The notes under the pieces: model-generated
Seen by the model: only the letters and a program-made list of their open reading frames with translations
Databases searched by the model: none
Told to the model about the DNA's origin: nothing
In this document: one piece after another, positions 32,673-41,900 of the stretch
Layout: every line of letters starts with the position of its first letter
Numbering within the stretch: the first letter of the stretch is position 1
Position numbers and translations under genes: made by a program
Assembly: GCA_964637705.1 (NCBI GenBank)
Contig: CAZWVM010000001.1
Span: 1 to 64,000 of the forward strand
Reading direction: 5' to 3'
DNA length: 64,000 nucleotides
Source: CAZWVM01 sp964637705
Lineage (GTDB): Bacteria; UBA8481

Positions 32673-35600
32673 ATCGTGCCTTCCTCCTCGCCATCCGCGG
32701 GCGCGAGCAGGGCGTCGATGCGCGCGGCGAGCTTCGCCACGGTGCGGTCTTCGAAGAGGGCGCTGATCGGGAGCTTCACGCCGAGCGCCTTGCGGAGGCG
32801 CGCGACGACCTGAGCCCCCAGGAGCGAATCGCCCTGCAGGGCGAAGAAGTCGTCGTCGTCGCCGATCACGGCGCGGCCGAGAAGTTCCGACCAGATGCGC
32901 GCGACGATCCCCCGGGTGCCCGTCGGAGCGGCGGACGCGAGGACCGGCGTCTCCCCCGGAGCGCCGGCGATCTCCGCGAGGGACTGGAGGCGTGAAGAGC
33001 CCGGGGCGAGGCTTGCGAGGCAGGCCTCGTGGTCGGAGAAGTCGAGCAGGAGCCGCCCGATATGCCGTCCCTTCGCCATCTCGCCGAAGGCCGCGGCGGC
33101 CGCGGCGGCGGAGAAGACGCGGAACGGGAGCGGCGGGAAATCCCCGGCCTCGATCCGGCCGCGGACCTCCGCCCAGGTCTCGTCGAAACCCGGCATGTCC
33201 GGGCCCACGTCGATCGCGATGAACGAGATCATCTTCGCGAAGCGCGCGAGCGAGATCGAGGTGCCGGCGAGGATGTCGCGCTTGCCCAATTCGAGGAAGC
33301 GGCCGCCCGGCGCGAGAACCGAGAGACCGAGATCGATCATCTCTCCTCCCAGGGAATTGAGCACAACGTCGACGCCCCGGCCGGCCGTTCGCTCCATCAC
33401 GTCCCGTGCGAAAGAGCCGGTCCGGGAATCCATGACCGCGTCGATCCCGAGCGACCCCAGGTAATCCCGCTTCTCCCCGGTGCCGGCCGTGGCCAGGACG
33501 CGGGCGCCGACCGCGCGGGCCACGTTCACGGCCGCGAGCCCGACGCCACCGGCGGCCGAGTGGACGAGAACGGTCTCGCCGCGGCGCAGGTTCCCGCGCC
33601 GCACCAGGGCGGTGTAAGCCGTCATGTACGCGGCGGGCATCGTGGCGGCCTCCTCGAGGGAGAGCCCGGCGGGAACCGGAGCGACCCGGGAGGCGGGCGC
33701 GGTCATGAAGAGGCGGGAAGCGCCGTTGGAGAAGGCCATGACGCGGTCGCCCGGGGCGACGGTCGTGACGCCCGGGCCGACGCGCGCGACGGTCCCGGCG
33801 CACTCGAGGCCGAAGCGCCAGCGGAGACCGGGCACGTCCGGCAACAGGTTGAGGGCGTAGAGGGTCTCGATGAAATTGAGGGCGACGTGCTTGACCTCGA
33901 TCTCGACCTCGCCCGGGCCGGGCTCGGGCCGCGGCGCCGACGCGAGTCCCATCGCATCGAACGAGCCGCGAACGGACAGCTCGAGCGCCGCGTTCTCCGG
34001 TCGCGCCGCGCCGGGAGCGGTCTCCACGCGGCGCAGGGCGTACCCCTCCGCCTCGAGAACCGGGCGGCCGCCATCGTCGGTCACGCGGACCGCGTATGTC
34101 GCGGACTCGTCACCGGCCGGACCGGTCGCGTGCGCCGCGGCGCGCAGGCGTCCCTCGGCCGTTCCGTGGAAGCGCACGCGCGCGTAGGAGAACGGCAGGC
34201 GCGCGGAGCCGGCGGGGGCCGCGTGGATCGGGAGGAAACCGGTGGCGTTGTCGAGCAGGGCGGGATGCAGCGCGAAGGCGGCGGCCTCCTCGCGGTACGC
34301 CTCCGGCATCGCGAGCATCGCGGTTCCACGCGACCCGTCACCCGTGAAACGAACCTCCTCGATATTCGACCAGCGGGGCCCGAATCCTTCCATCCGCGCG
34401 TGGAATTCCGGGGGCGCGTCATGGAACGTGCCGTGAGACGCCGCGGAGACGTCATCGGGGCGGGGCTTTTCATCCGCGGATCGCATCACCTCGCCGCGGG
34501 CATGGAGTCGCCAGGATGCCTCCGCCTTCGGTGTCGATGAACTGGCGACGAAGAAGTCGCAGGACCCGGCGCGCTCCACCAGGATCGTCCGCACCTCGCG
34601 CTCCTCCCCCGGATCCAGGACCAGCGGCTGGAGGAAGACCGCATCGCGGATCTCGACCGGACCCTCCCCTTTCATCTCGGCGAAGGCGGCGCGCGCCATC
34701 TCGAGATAGGCGGTGCCGACGAGCACGGGACGACCTTCGAGGCGGTGATCGTCGAGGAGACCGAGGTTCCCCGCCGAGAATCGGGCGCGGAAGTGAACCG
34801 CACCGTTCTCCTCGAGCCGCTCGCCCAGGAGCGGATGCGCCACCGGGCGGGCGACGGTGCGGGGAGGAATCGGTTCCGGCGAGACGATGACCTCCGGCCC
34901 GAGCCGGCGGCGCAGGATCGCGCCGAGCACCTCCACGCCGGCGCCGGACCAGCCGCGCCGCCGGATCTCCCCGGCAATCCGCCTCTTCTCCTCCGCCGGC
35001 ATGGCCGCCTGAGCGATCATCCCGAGGTCCTGCCAGAACCCCCACGCGATCGAGACGGCATAGGTTCCGGTCCTGCGCGCGAAGCGACGCGTCCAGGCGT
35101 CGAGCGCGGCGTTCGCGGCAACGTAATCGGCCTGCCCCGCCACCGGGATGCGAGTGGCGAGCGACGAGCAGGAGACGAGGAACTCGGGCGGGGACGAGGC
35201 GAGGGCCTCCTCGAGAGCGCGCGCCCCTCCGAGCTTTGGAGCGAAGACCGCGGCCGAGCCGTCCGTCGTCATGTCCCGGAGAAGCGCACCGCCGATGATG
35301 CCCGCGGTGTGGATCACGCCGACGAGCGGTCCCTGTTCTCGGGCGCGGGCCACGAGGGCGAAGACCGCGTGCGCGTCGGAGATGTCCACCGTCTCGATCT
35401 CGACCGTGGCGCCTCGTCGCCGGATCGCGTCCAGCCTCTCGCGTACCGCGCGGCCCGCCTCCCCTCCCGGAAGCACCGCCCGGTCGGCGAGAACGATCCG
35501 CGCCCGGCAATGACGCGCGATCCACTCGGCGAAGGCCAGTCCCATCGAACCGAGTCCGCCGGTGACGAGATAGACGCCGCCGTCGCGCCACGGCTCGAAG

Positions 35601-38600
35601 GTCGCGGTTCCGTTCCCGATGCGATGCGCATCGGGGAGTCGGCGGCGGCCCGCGCGATACGAGACGACCGGTTCGGTCTCGTCCGCGTCGAGGATCTCGT
35701 CCACGAGGCATCGCAACGTCTCCTCGTCCGCGCGGTCGATGCCGATCATCCGGCACGAGACGGCGGGATACTCGAGGGGCAGGACGCGAAGGATTCCCTG
35801 GAGCGCGGCCTGCCCGGGCGAATCCTCCATGCGGGGGGCGACCGCCACGAGCCGGCACGGCCGGCTCCCGGCCCGTTCTCCCAGCGCTCGTGCCAGGCCG
35901 GCCAGCCGCCCATGAACGCGCGCGGGATCCGATTCATCCGCGCCCGCGAGGAAGACGAGTCGATCGGGGAGCGGATCGCCGAGACAATCCGGCAGCGCGT
36001 CCGCGGTGCCGCCGCGCTCAAAGGAAACCCGCGTGACCACGGCGCCGCGCTTCGCGAGCGCGGCCGCCAGCGCGTCGCCGATTCCCTCCTCGGTCTCGAC
36101 AACGGCCACGCGCCCGGCCTCCGCGACGGGAACGGGCGGTAATGCCTCGACCCAGGCCGGCTCGTAGAGCCAGGTCGCGACATCCGGTCCCGGCTCGACC
36201 GGCGCCGATACCTCCGGGCGATGCGGAGGTTCGATCCAGAACCGGCGACGCTCGAAGGGCGTCGTCGCCAGCGGCAGGCGGCGACGCGACCCCGCCGGCT
36301 CCGCCGCCGCGTCGATCTCGACGCCGGCGACCCAGAGTTGGCCGGTCGTCCTGGCGAAGAACGCGGAGTCGTCGATCGGGTCCTCGGGATGGCGGATCGA
36401 CGAGAGGACCGTGCAGGCCGATGCGGCGGGGTGGCGGGCGACCGGAGCGGCGAGAGTCCGGCCGGGTCCGATCTCGAGGAACACCGCGCCCGGGTGCCGG
36501 CGCGCGAGCGCGGCGATCCCGTCGGAGAACCGGACGGGCGCGCGGAGGTGGCGCGCCCAGTAGTCGGGAGATGTCGCTTCCGCGGGATCCATCGGTGCGC
36601 CGGTGACGTTCGAGACGAGGGAGATCTTCGGCGGCGCGAGGGGCAGGCCCGCGACGACCTCGCGGAAGGGGCCCGTGATCGCATCCATGAGCGGGGAGTG
36701 CGCCGCGCGATCGATCTCCACGGGCCGGCACTCGATCTCGTCCACCTCCGCGCGCTTCCGGAAATCCTCGACGGCCCCGGGATCGCCCGAGAGGACGCAC
36801 ATCCCGGGCGTCGTCATGACGGCCACCGCGAGATCACGGGAGGCTCCGAGGCGCGCGATCACTTCCTCCTCCGGGAGCGGGACGGCGAGCATGGCGCCCG
36901 GACGGGTCGAGCGGATGAGTCGTCCGCGCTCGGCCATCAGGCGCACTCCCTCTTCGGGCGAGAAGACACCGGCGGCGCAAGCGGCCGCGTATTCGCCGGC
37001 GCTGTGGCCCATCAGGGCCACCGGTCGGACGCCCCGCGATGCCCAGAGGCGAACCAGGGCGACCTGGAGGGCGAAGACCGCGGGCTGGGTCCACTCGATT
37101 CGGTGCACATCGTCGCCCATGATGATCTCGCGGATATCCCGTTTCGCGGTGGCTGACAGCGCCGCCGCGATCCCGTCGAGCGCCTCGCGGAAGACGGGTT
37201 CGTTCTCGTAGAGGCCGCGGCCCATGCCGGGATACTGCCCGCCGTGCCCGGAAAAGAGAAAGACAACCGGCGGCGTCGCAGACGCGGGCGGCACAGACGC
37301 GGGCGTCCCAGACGCAGGCGTCCCAGGCGCGGGCGGCACAGACGCAGGCGTCGTGTTCGACACGACGTGCTCCGCGTCGCGACATCGAAGGTGGCGCGCG
37401 GCCTCGGCCGCGTCGCGCGCCACGACGACGCGACGGAACGGGAACCGGGCGCGGCCGGTTTGGAGCGTCCAGGCGGCATCCGCGAGCACGGACGGGTTCC
37501 CGTCGAGGCCGTCCAGCGACGCCGCCAGCCGGCCGGTCAGCGACTCCAGCGAGGAGGCCGATCGCGCCGAGATCGGAAGCCATTGCCACGGCTCCCGGGC
37601 GACTCCGGCCGCGGCGGACACGGATCCGCCGTGCGTCCCGCCCGCGTACTCCTCCAGCACCGCGTGCGCATTCGTGCCGCCCAGTCCGAACGAAGAGACT
37701 CCGGCCCGACGCGGAATCCCCCCCGTTTCCCACGGCACCGCCTTCGCCGCGACATGGAACGGGCTCGTCCCGAAGGCGCATTCCGGGTTGGGTGAGCGGA
37801 AGTGGAGCGTGGGGAAGACGCGGCGGTTCTCGAGCATGAGAACGGTCTTGATGAAGCCGGCCACGCCCGCCGCCTCGTCGAGGTGACCGAAGTTGGACTT
37901 CACCGACCCGATGGCGCAGTAACCGGTGCGGGTCGTCTTCTCCCGGAAGACGCGCGCCAGGGCGGCCAGCTCGATCGGATCGCCGACCCGCGTGCCGGTG
38001 CCGTGCGCCTCGACGTACGTGATCGTCGCCGGATCGACCTCGGCCGCGGCCAGGGCCAGCGCAATGGCATCGGCCTGGCCGTCCACGCCCGGCGCGGTGA
38101 AGCCGATCTTGGCGTTCCCGTCGTTGTTGATCGCGCTGCCGCGCACGACGGCGCGAATCCGGTCGCCGTCGGCGACGGCCTCGTCGAGGCGCTTGAGGAG
38201 GACGACGCCGGCCCCGTTGCCGCTGATCGTCCCCTCCGCCGCCGCGTCGAAGGGACGGCAGTGCCCGTCGGGCGAAAGGATGCCGTCCGCGGCATAGAGG
38301 TAACCCTGGTCCTGCGGCAGCTGCACCGCGACGCCGCCGGCGAGCGCCATGTCGCACTCGTAGTTGAGCAGCGACTGGCAGGCCAGGTGGACGGCGACGA
38401 GCGAGGAGGAGCAGGCGCAGTTGACGTTGACGCTCGGCCCGCGCAGCCCGAGCTTGTACGAGACGCGGGTCGGGACGAAATGGTTGTTGTTGGCCATGAG
38501 CACCTGGAGCGGCGCGACGAACTCGAGGGCCCGCGGATTGCCGTGGAGGTGGTGGAGCAGGTACGTCGAGAGGTTGGCGGCGGCGAAGACGCCGATCTTC

Positions 38601-38935
38601 CGCCGGCACCGGGCCGGATCGATGCCGGCCGACTCGAGGCAGGTCCATGCCTCCTCGAGGAAGACGCGGTGCTGGGGGTCCATGATCTCGGCCTCGCGCG
38701 GCGGGATCCCGAAGAAGTCCGCATCGAAATCCTCGATGCCCTCGAGCGCCGCGCAGGCCGGGACGTAGGCGGGATCGCGGCGGACGGATTCCGGCACCCC
38801 GGCCGCGGCCAGTTCCTCGTCGGTGAAGGTGCGGATCGCCTCGCGCCCCTCCTCGAGGAGCCGCCGGTAGGCCTCGACGTCCGGCGCACCGGGGAAACGG
38901 CAGGCCATGCCGATGACCGCGATGAAATGGTTCAT
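32669..38935 (-). CDS. Type I PKS module: KS-AT-KR-DH-ER-ACP
   Basis: 2088 aa. KS 1-430 with C175 (ACSSSLVA), H311 (EAHGTGT) and H351 (NFGHLDEAAG). AT 556-845 with S645 (GHSAGEYA) and RAAHSP (743-748) instead of the usual HAFH or YASH, so malonyl preference is not certain. KR: pseudo-domain 920-1110, NADPH domain 1118-1300 (TGGLGSMG; Y1271-x3-N1275 intact). DH 1365-1640 with H1397 (LLDDHRLEG) and D1562 (HPALLD). ER 1652-1968 (VHSAAGGVGLAAV). Carrier 2008-2078 with S2037 (LQGDSLL). The KR lies before DH and ER, which differs from the common DH-ER-KR order. The protein begins directly at KS and ends in an acidic ADGEEEGTI tail that suits the TubC docking domain of the next protein. Expected job: add a fully reduced C2 unit to the threonyl chain. 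Confidence 0.92.
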   Translation of the reverse strand: MNHFIAVIGMACRFPGAPDVEAYRRLLEEGREAIRTFTDEELAAAGVPESVRRDPAYVPACAALEGIEDFDADFFGIPPREAEIMDPQHRVFLEEAWTCLESAGIDPARCRRKIGVFAAANLSTYLLHHLHGNPRALEFVAPLQVLMANNNHFVPTRVSYKLGLRGPSVNVNCACSSSLVAVHLACQSLLNYECDMALAGGVAVQLPQDQGYLYAADGILSPDGHCRPFDAAAEGTISGNGAGVVLLKRLDEAVADGDRIRAVVRGSAINNDGNAKIGFTAPGVDGQADAIALALAAAEVDPATITYVEAHGTGTRVGDPIELAALARVFREKTTRTGYCAIGSVKSNFGHLDEAAGVAGFIKTVLMLENRRVFPTLHFRSPNPECAFGTSPFHVAAKAVPWETGGIPRRAGVSSFGLGGTNAHAVLEEYAGGTHGGSVSAAAGVAREPWQWLPISARSASSLESLTGRLAASLDGLDGNPSVLADAAWTLQTGRARFPFRRVVVARDAAEAARHLRCRDAEHVVSNTTPASVPPAPGTPASGTPASVPPASATPPVVFLFSGHGGQYPGMGRGLYENEPVFREALDGIAAALSATAKRDIREIIMGDDVHRIEWTQPAVFALQVALVRLWASRGVRPVALMGHSAGEYAAACAAGVFSPEEGVRLMAERGRLIRSTRPGAMLAVPLPEEEVIARLGASRDLAVAVMTTPGMCVLSGDPGAVEDFRKRAEVDEIECRPVEIDRAAHSPLMDAITGPFREVVAGLPLAPPKISLVSNVTGAPMDPAEATSPDYWARHLRAPVRFSDGIAALARRHPGAVFLEIGPGRTLAAPVARHPAASACTVLSSIRHPEDPIDDSAFFARTTGQLWVAGVEIDAAAEPAGSRRRLPLATTPFERRRFWIEPPHRPEVSAPVEPGPDVATWLYEPAWVEALPPVPVAEAGRVAVVETEEGIGDALAAALAKRGAVVTRVSFERGGTADALPDCLGDPLPDRLVFLAGADESDPARVHGRLAGLARALGERAGSRPCRLVAVAPRMEDSPGQAALQGILRVLPLEYPAVSCRMIGIDRADEETLRCLVDEILDADETEPVVSYRAGRRRLPDAHRIGNGTATFEPWRDGGVYLVTGGLGSMGLAFAEWIARHCRARIVLADRAVLPGGEAGRAVRERLDAIRRRGATVEIETVDISDAHAVFALVARAREQGPLVGVIHTAGIIGGALLRDMTTDGSAAVFAPKLGGARALEEALASSPPEFLVSCSSLATRIPVAGQADYVAANAALDAWTRRFARRTGTYAVSIAWGFWQDLGMIAQAAMPAEEKRRIAGEIRRRGWSGAGVEVLGAILRRRLGPEVIVSPEPIPPRTVARPVAHPLLGERLEENGAVHFRARFSAGNLGLLDDHRLEGRPVLVGTAYLEMARAAFAEMKGEGPVEIRDAVFLQPLVLDPGEEREVRTILVERAGSCDFFVASSSTPKAEASWRLHARGEVMRSADEKPRPDDVSAASHGTFHDAPPEFHARMEGFGPRWSNIEEVRFTGDGSRGTAMLAMPEAYREEAAAFALHPALLDNATGFLPIHAAPAGSARLPFSYARVRFHGTAEGRLRAAAHATGPAGDESATYAVRVTDDGGRPVLEAEGYALRRVETAPGAARPENAALELSVRGSFDAMGLASAPRPEPGPGEVEIEVKHVALNFIETLYALNLLPDVPGLRWRFGLECAGTVARVGPGVTTVAPGDRVMAFSNGASRLFMTAPASRVAPVPAGLSLEEAATMPAAYMTAYTALVRRGNLRRGETVLVHSAAGGVGLAAVNVARAVGARVLATAGTGEKRDYLGSLGIDAVMDSRTGSFARDVMERTAGRGVDVVLNSLGGEMIDLGLSVLAPGGRFLELGKRDILAGTSISLARFAKMISFIAIDVGPDMPGFDETWAEVRGRIEAGDFPPLPFRVFSAAAAAAAFGEMAKGRHIGRLLLDFSDHEACLASLAPGSSRLQSLAEIAGAPGETPVLASAAPTGTRGIVARIWSELLGRAVIGDDDDFFALQGDSLLGAQVVARLRKALGVKLPISALFEDRTVAKLAARIDALLAPADGEEEGTI
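37273..37347 (-). repeat. Five 15-bp in-frame repeats in the KS-AT linker
   Basis: Units of the form GCGTCCCAGACGCAG/GG (plus strand) occur five times with a few substitutions. On the minus strand they encode a Pro/Ala/Ser/Thr-rich linker (residues 530-554 of the PKS, just before the AT domain). Confidence 0.85.
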
Positions 38936-41900
38936 GGCCTCCTCCTCCTCTCCCGTGCCGCGCGCGCCTTCGCGGCGCGCTCGTCCGCTTCCGCCGTCAC
39001 GCCGGAAGTCCCGGCCGCGCCCTCGAGGAACGACGCCAGCGCGCTCACCGTCGGATGCTGGTACAGGGCGATGAGCGGGAAGGTGCGGGCGAGCCGTTCT
39101 TTCAGTGTCGCATGGGCGCGGACGATGAGCAACGACTGCGCGCCGATGTCGAAGAAATTCTCGTGGCGGCCGACGCGCGCCGCGTTCAGTAGACCGGCGA
39201 AGATCTCGGCCACGAGGCGCTCCGTGTCCGAGCAGGGCTCCTCGGCGCCGCCGGAGCTCTCGAGGCGGGACGCGTCCGGATCGGGAAGCCGCCGGCGGTC
39301 GATCTTGCCGTGCTCGGTCAGCGGAAAGGACTCGATCGGCACGAAGACCGCGGGCACCATGTAATCCGGAAGCTTCGCCTTCATGAAGGAGCGGAGCGCC
39401 GTCGGCTCCGGCCGGATGCCGGGCGCGGGCACGAGGTAGGCGACGAGCCGCGTCCCGTCCGGGCTCGTGCCCGGGACGATGAGCGCCTCGCGGACGTCGG
39501 CGTGGGCGGCGAGCACCGACTCGATCTCCCCGAGCTCGATCCGGAAGCCGCGGATCTTGACCTGGTGATCAATCCGGCCGAGATACTCGATGTCGCCGTC
39601 GGGCCGGTAACGCGCCAGGTCGCCCGAGCGGTAATGGATCGCCGCGCCGCCCTCCTCGAGCGCCACGAACTTCTCGGCCGTCAGTTCCGGCCGGTTCAGG
39701 TAGCCGTTCGAGACCCCCGCGCCCGCGACATACATCTCGCCGGCGATCCCGATCGGCACGGGCTGCCGCCGGGCATCGAGGATGCGCACCGTGAGATCGG
39801 GGATCGGGACGCCGATCACGCTCCCCTTGCCGTCGAGATCCGCCCGGCCCAGCGCGCGATACGTGACGTGGACCGTCGTCTCGGTGATGCCATACATGTT
39901 CACGAGGAGCGGCTCGCGGTCGCCGAAACGGTCGAACCACGGCCGGAGGTTCTCGAGGTCGAGCGCCTCGCCTCCGAAGACGACCGTGCGAAGCGACGGT
40001 CGATCCGGGGCGGCCGTGGCCACGGGGATGAGCTGCCGGAATGCCGACGGCGTCTGGTTCAGGACCGTCACCCCCTCGGCGACGAGCAGGCGATGGAACT
40101 CCGCCGGGGAGCGGCTGATCCCGAAGGGGACGACGACGACGCGGCCGCCGTGGAGCAGTGCGCCCCAGATCTCCCAGACCGAGAAGTCGAAGGCCACGGA
40201 GTGGAAGAGCGTCCAGACATCGCTTTCATCGAACCCGAACCAGTGCCTCGTCGCGGAGAAGAGACGGGTGACGTTGCCATGGGTCACGAGGCAGCCCTTG
40301 GGCTGGCCCGTCGAGCCGGAGGTATAGATGACGTAGGCCACGTCGGCGCGCGCGACGGCTATGCCCGGGCGCGTCGCCTCCTCGTCCGCGAAGGCCGCGC
40401 CCCGGTCCATGAGCACGGTCGCGGCCGTGGCGCCGGCGAGCCGATCGAGAAGTTTCTCCTCCGTGACGATGACCGGCGCTTCCGCATCCTCCATGATGAA
40501 GCGCAGCCGCTCCGGGGGATAGGCCGGGTCCATCGGGACATAGGCCGCGCCGGCCTTCAGAATCCCGAGGAGCCCGACGACGAGATCCGGCGAGCGCTCG
40601 AGGAAGAGACCGACCCGCCGGCCCGGCGCCACGCCGCGCCTCGCCAGGTGCCGGGCCAGCCGGTTCGAGATCTCGTCGAGCTCGCGGTAGGTCATCTCCC
40701 GGCGCGCCCCGACCGGTTCCCCCGATTCGGCGACCGGCTGGAAGGAGACGGCGACGCGATCCGGCGTCCGGCCGGCCTGCTCCTCGAACCAGGCGACGAG
40801 CGTCTCCGGCGGCGTCGGCAACGGGCCGGGACGCGGGTTGAAGTCGACGAGGACCCGATGCCGTTCGGCCTCGGGCAGGATCGGGAGGTCCCCGATCGCG
40901 CACTCCGGGTCCCGGGCCGCACCCCCCAGCAGTTCGAGCAGGTGGTCGCGCATCCGCTCGATCCGGTCGCGGTCGAAGAGGTCGGTGTTGAAGACGATCG
41001 AGGCCGCGAGACCGTCCTCACGCTCTTCGAAGTTGAACTGCAGGTCGTACTTGCTGACCGGGTAGTCGTCGAAGAAGGTCTTCACGGCGACGCCCGGCAT
41101 CGCGATCTCCACGCGCCCCGCGTTCTGCATCACCGCGACGACGTCGAAGAGCGGCATGCGCGAGACGTCCCGCTTCAGGTCGAGATCGTCCACGAGCCGG
41201 TCGAATGGATACTCCTGCCGCTCGTACGCCTCGGTCGTGGTGGCGCGCACCCGGTCGAGGAGACGCGCGAAGGATTCACCGGCCCGCACGTCGTCGCGCA
41301 GGGCGAGCATGTTGATGAAGAACCCGATCTGGTCCTCGAGATCGGCATGGGTCCGCCCCGCAACCGGCGTCCCGACGACGATATCCTCCTGGCCGGTGTA
41401 ACGGTGGAGCAGGACCTTCACGCCGGCCAGGAGCGTCATGAAGAGGGTGGCCGTGCGGGCGCGCGCGAGCGCCGCGAGCCGATCCGCGACGTCACGCCCG
41501 ACCCGGAAGGAAATCGCAGCGCCGTTGTAGGTCTTGACCGGAGGCCGCGGACGATCGGCGGGCAGGTCGAGAACCGGCAAGGTCCCCCCGAACCGATCCC
41601 GCCAGTAGCGCCGATCCCCGTCGGTCTCCTCCGCGCCGAGGCGCGCGGTCTGCCACGCGGCATAATCGCGGTACTGGATCCGGAGCGGCTTCCACGACGG
41701 CGCCCGCCCCTCGACGAGCTCGCGGTAGCGCCCGAGGAACTCGCGCGCCAGGACCCCGAGGCTCCAGTCGTCCGAGACGATGTGGTGCATGGTGAGGAGG
41801 AGCACGTGGCGGTCCGCGGCGAGCCGCAGGAGGCCGACCCGGATGAGCGGGCCCGTCTCCAGTTCGAAGGCGGCGGCCGCGTCGCGGGCCGCCCGCTCGC

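Noticed and set aside
32673..33803. Upstream extension of the one-module NRPS frame
   Set aside because: It lies inside the PKS ER/ACP coding region and is Arg-rich nonsense; the TubC docking domain begins exactly at the ATG at 32672.
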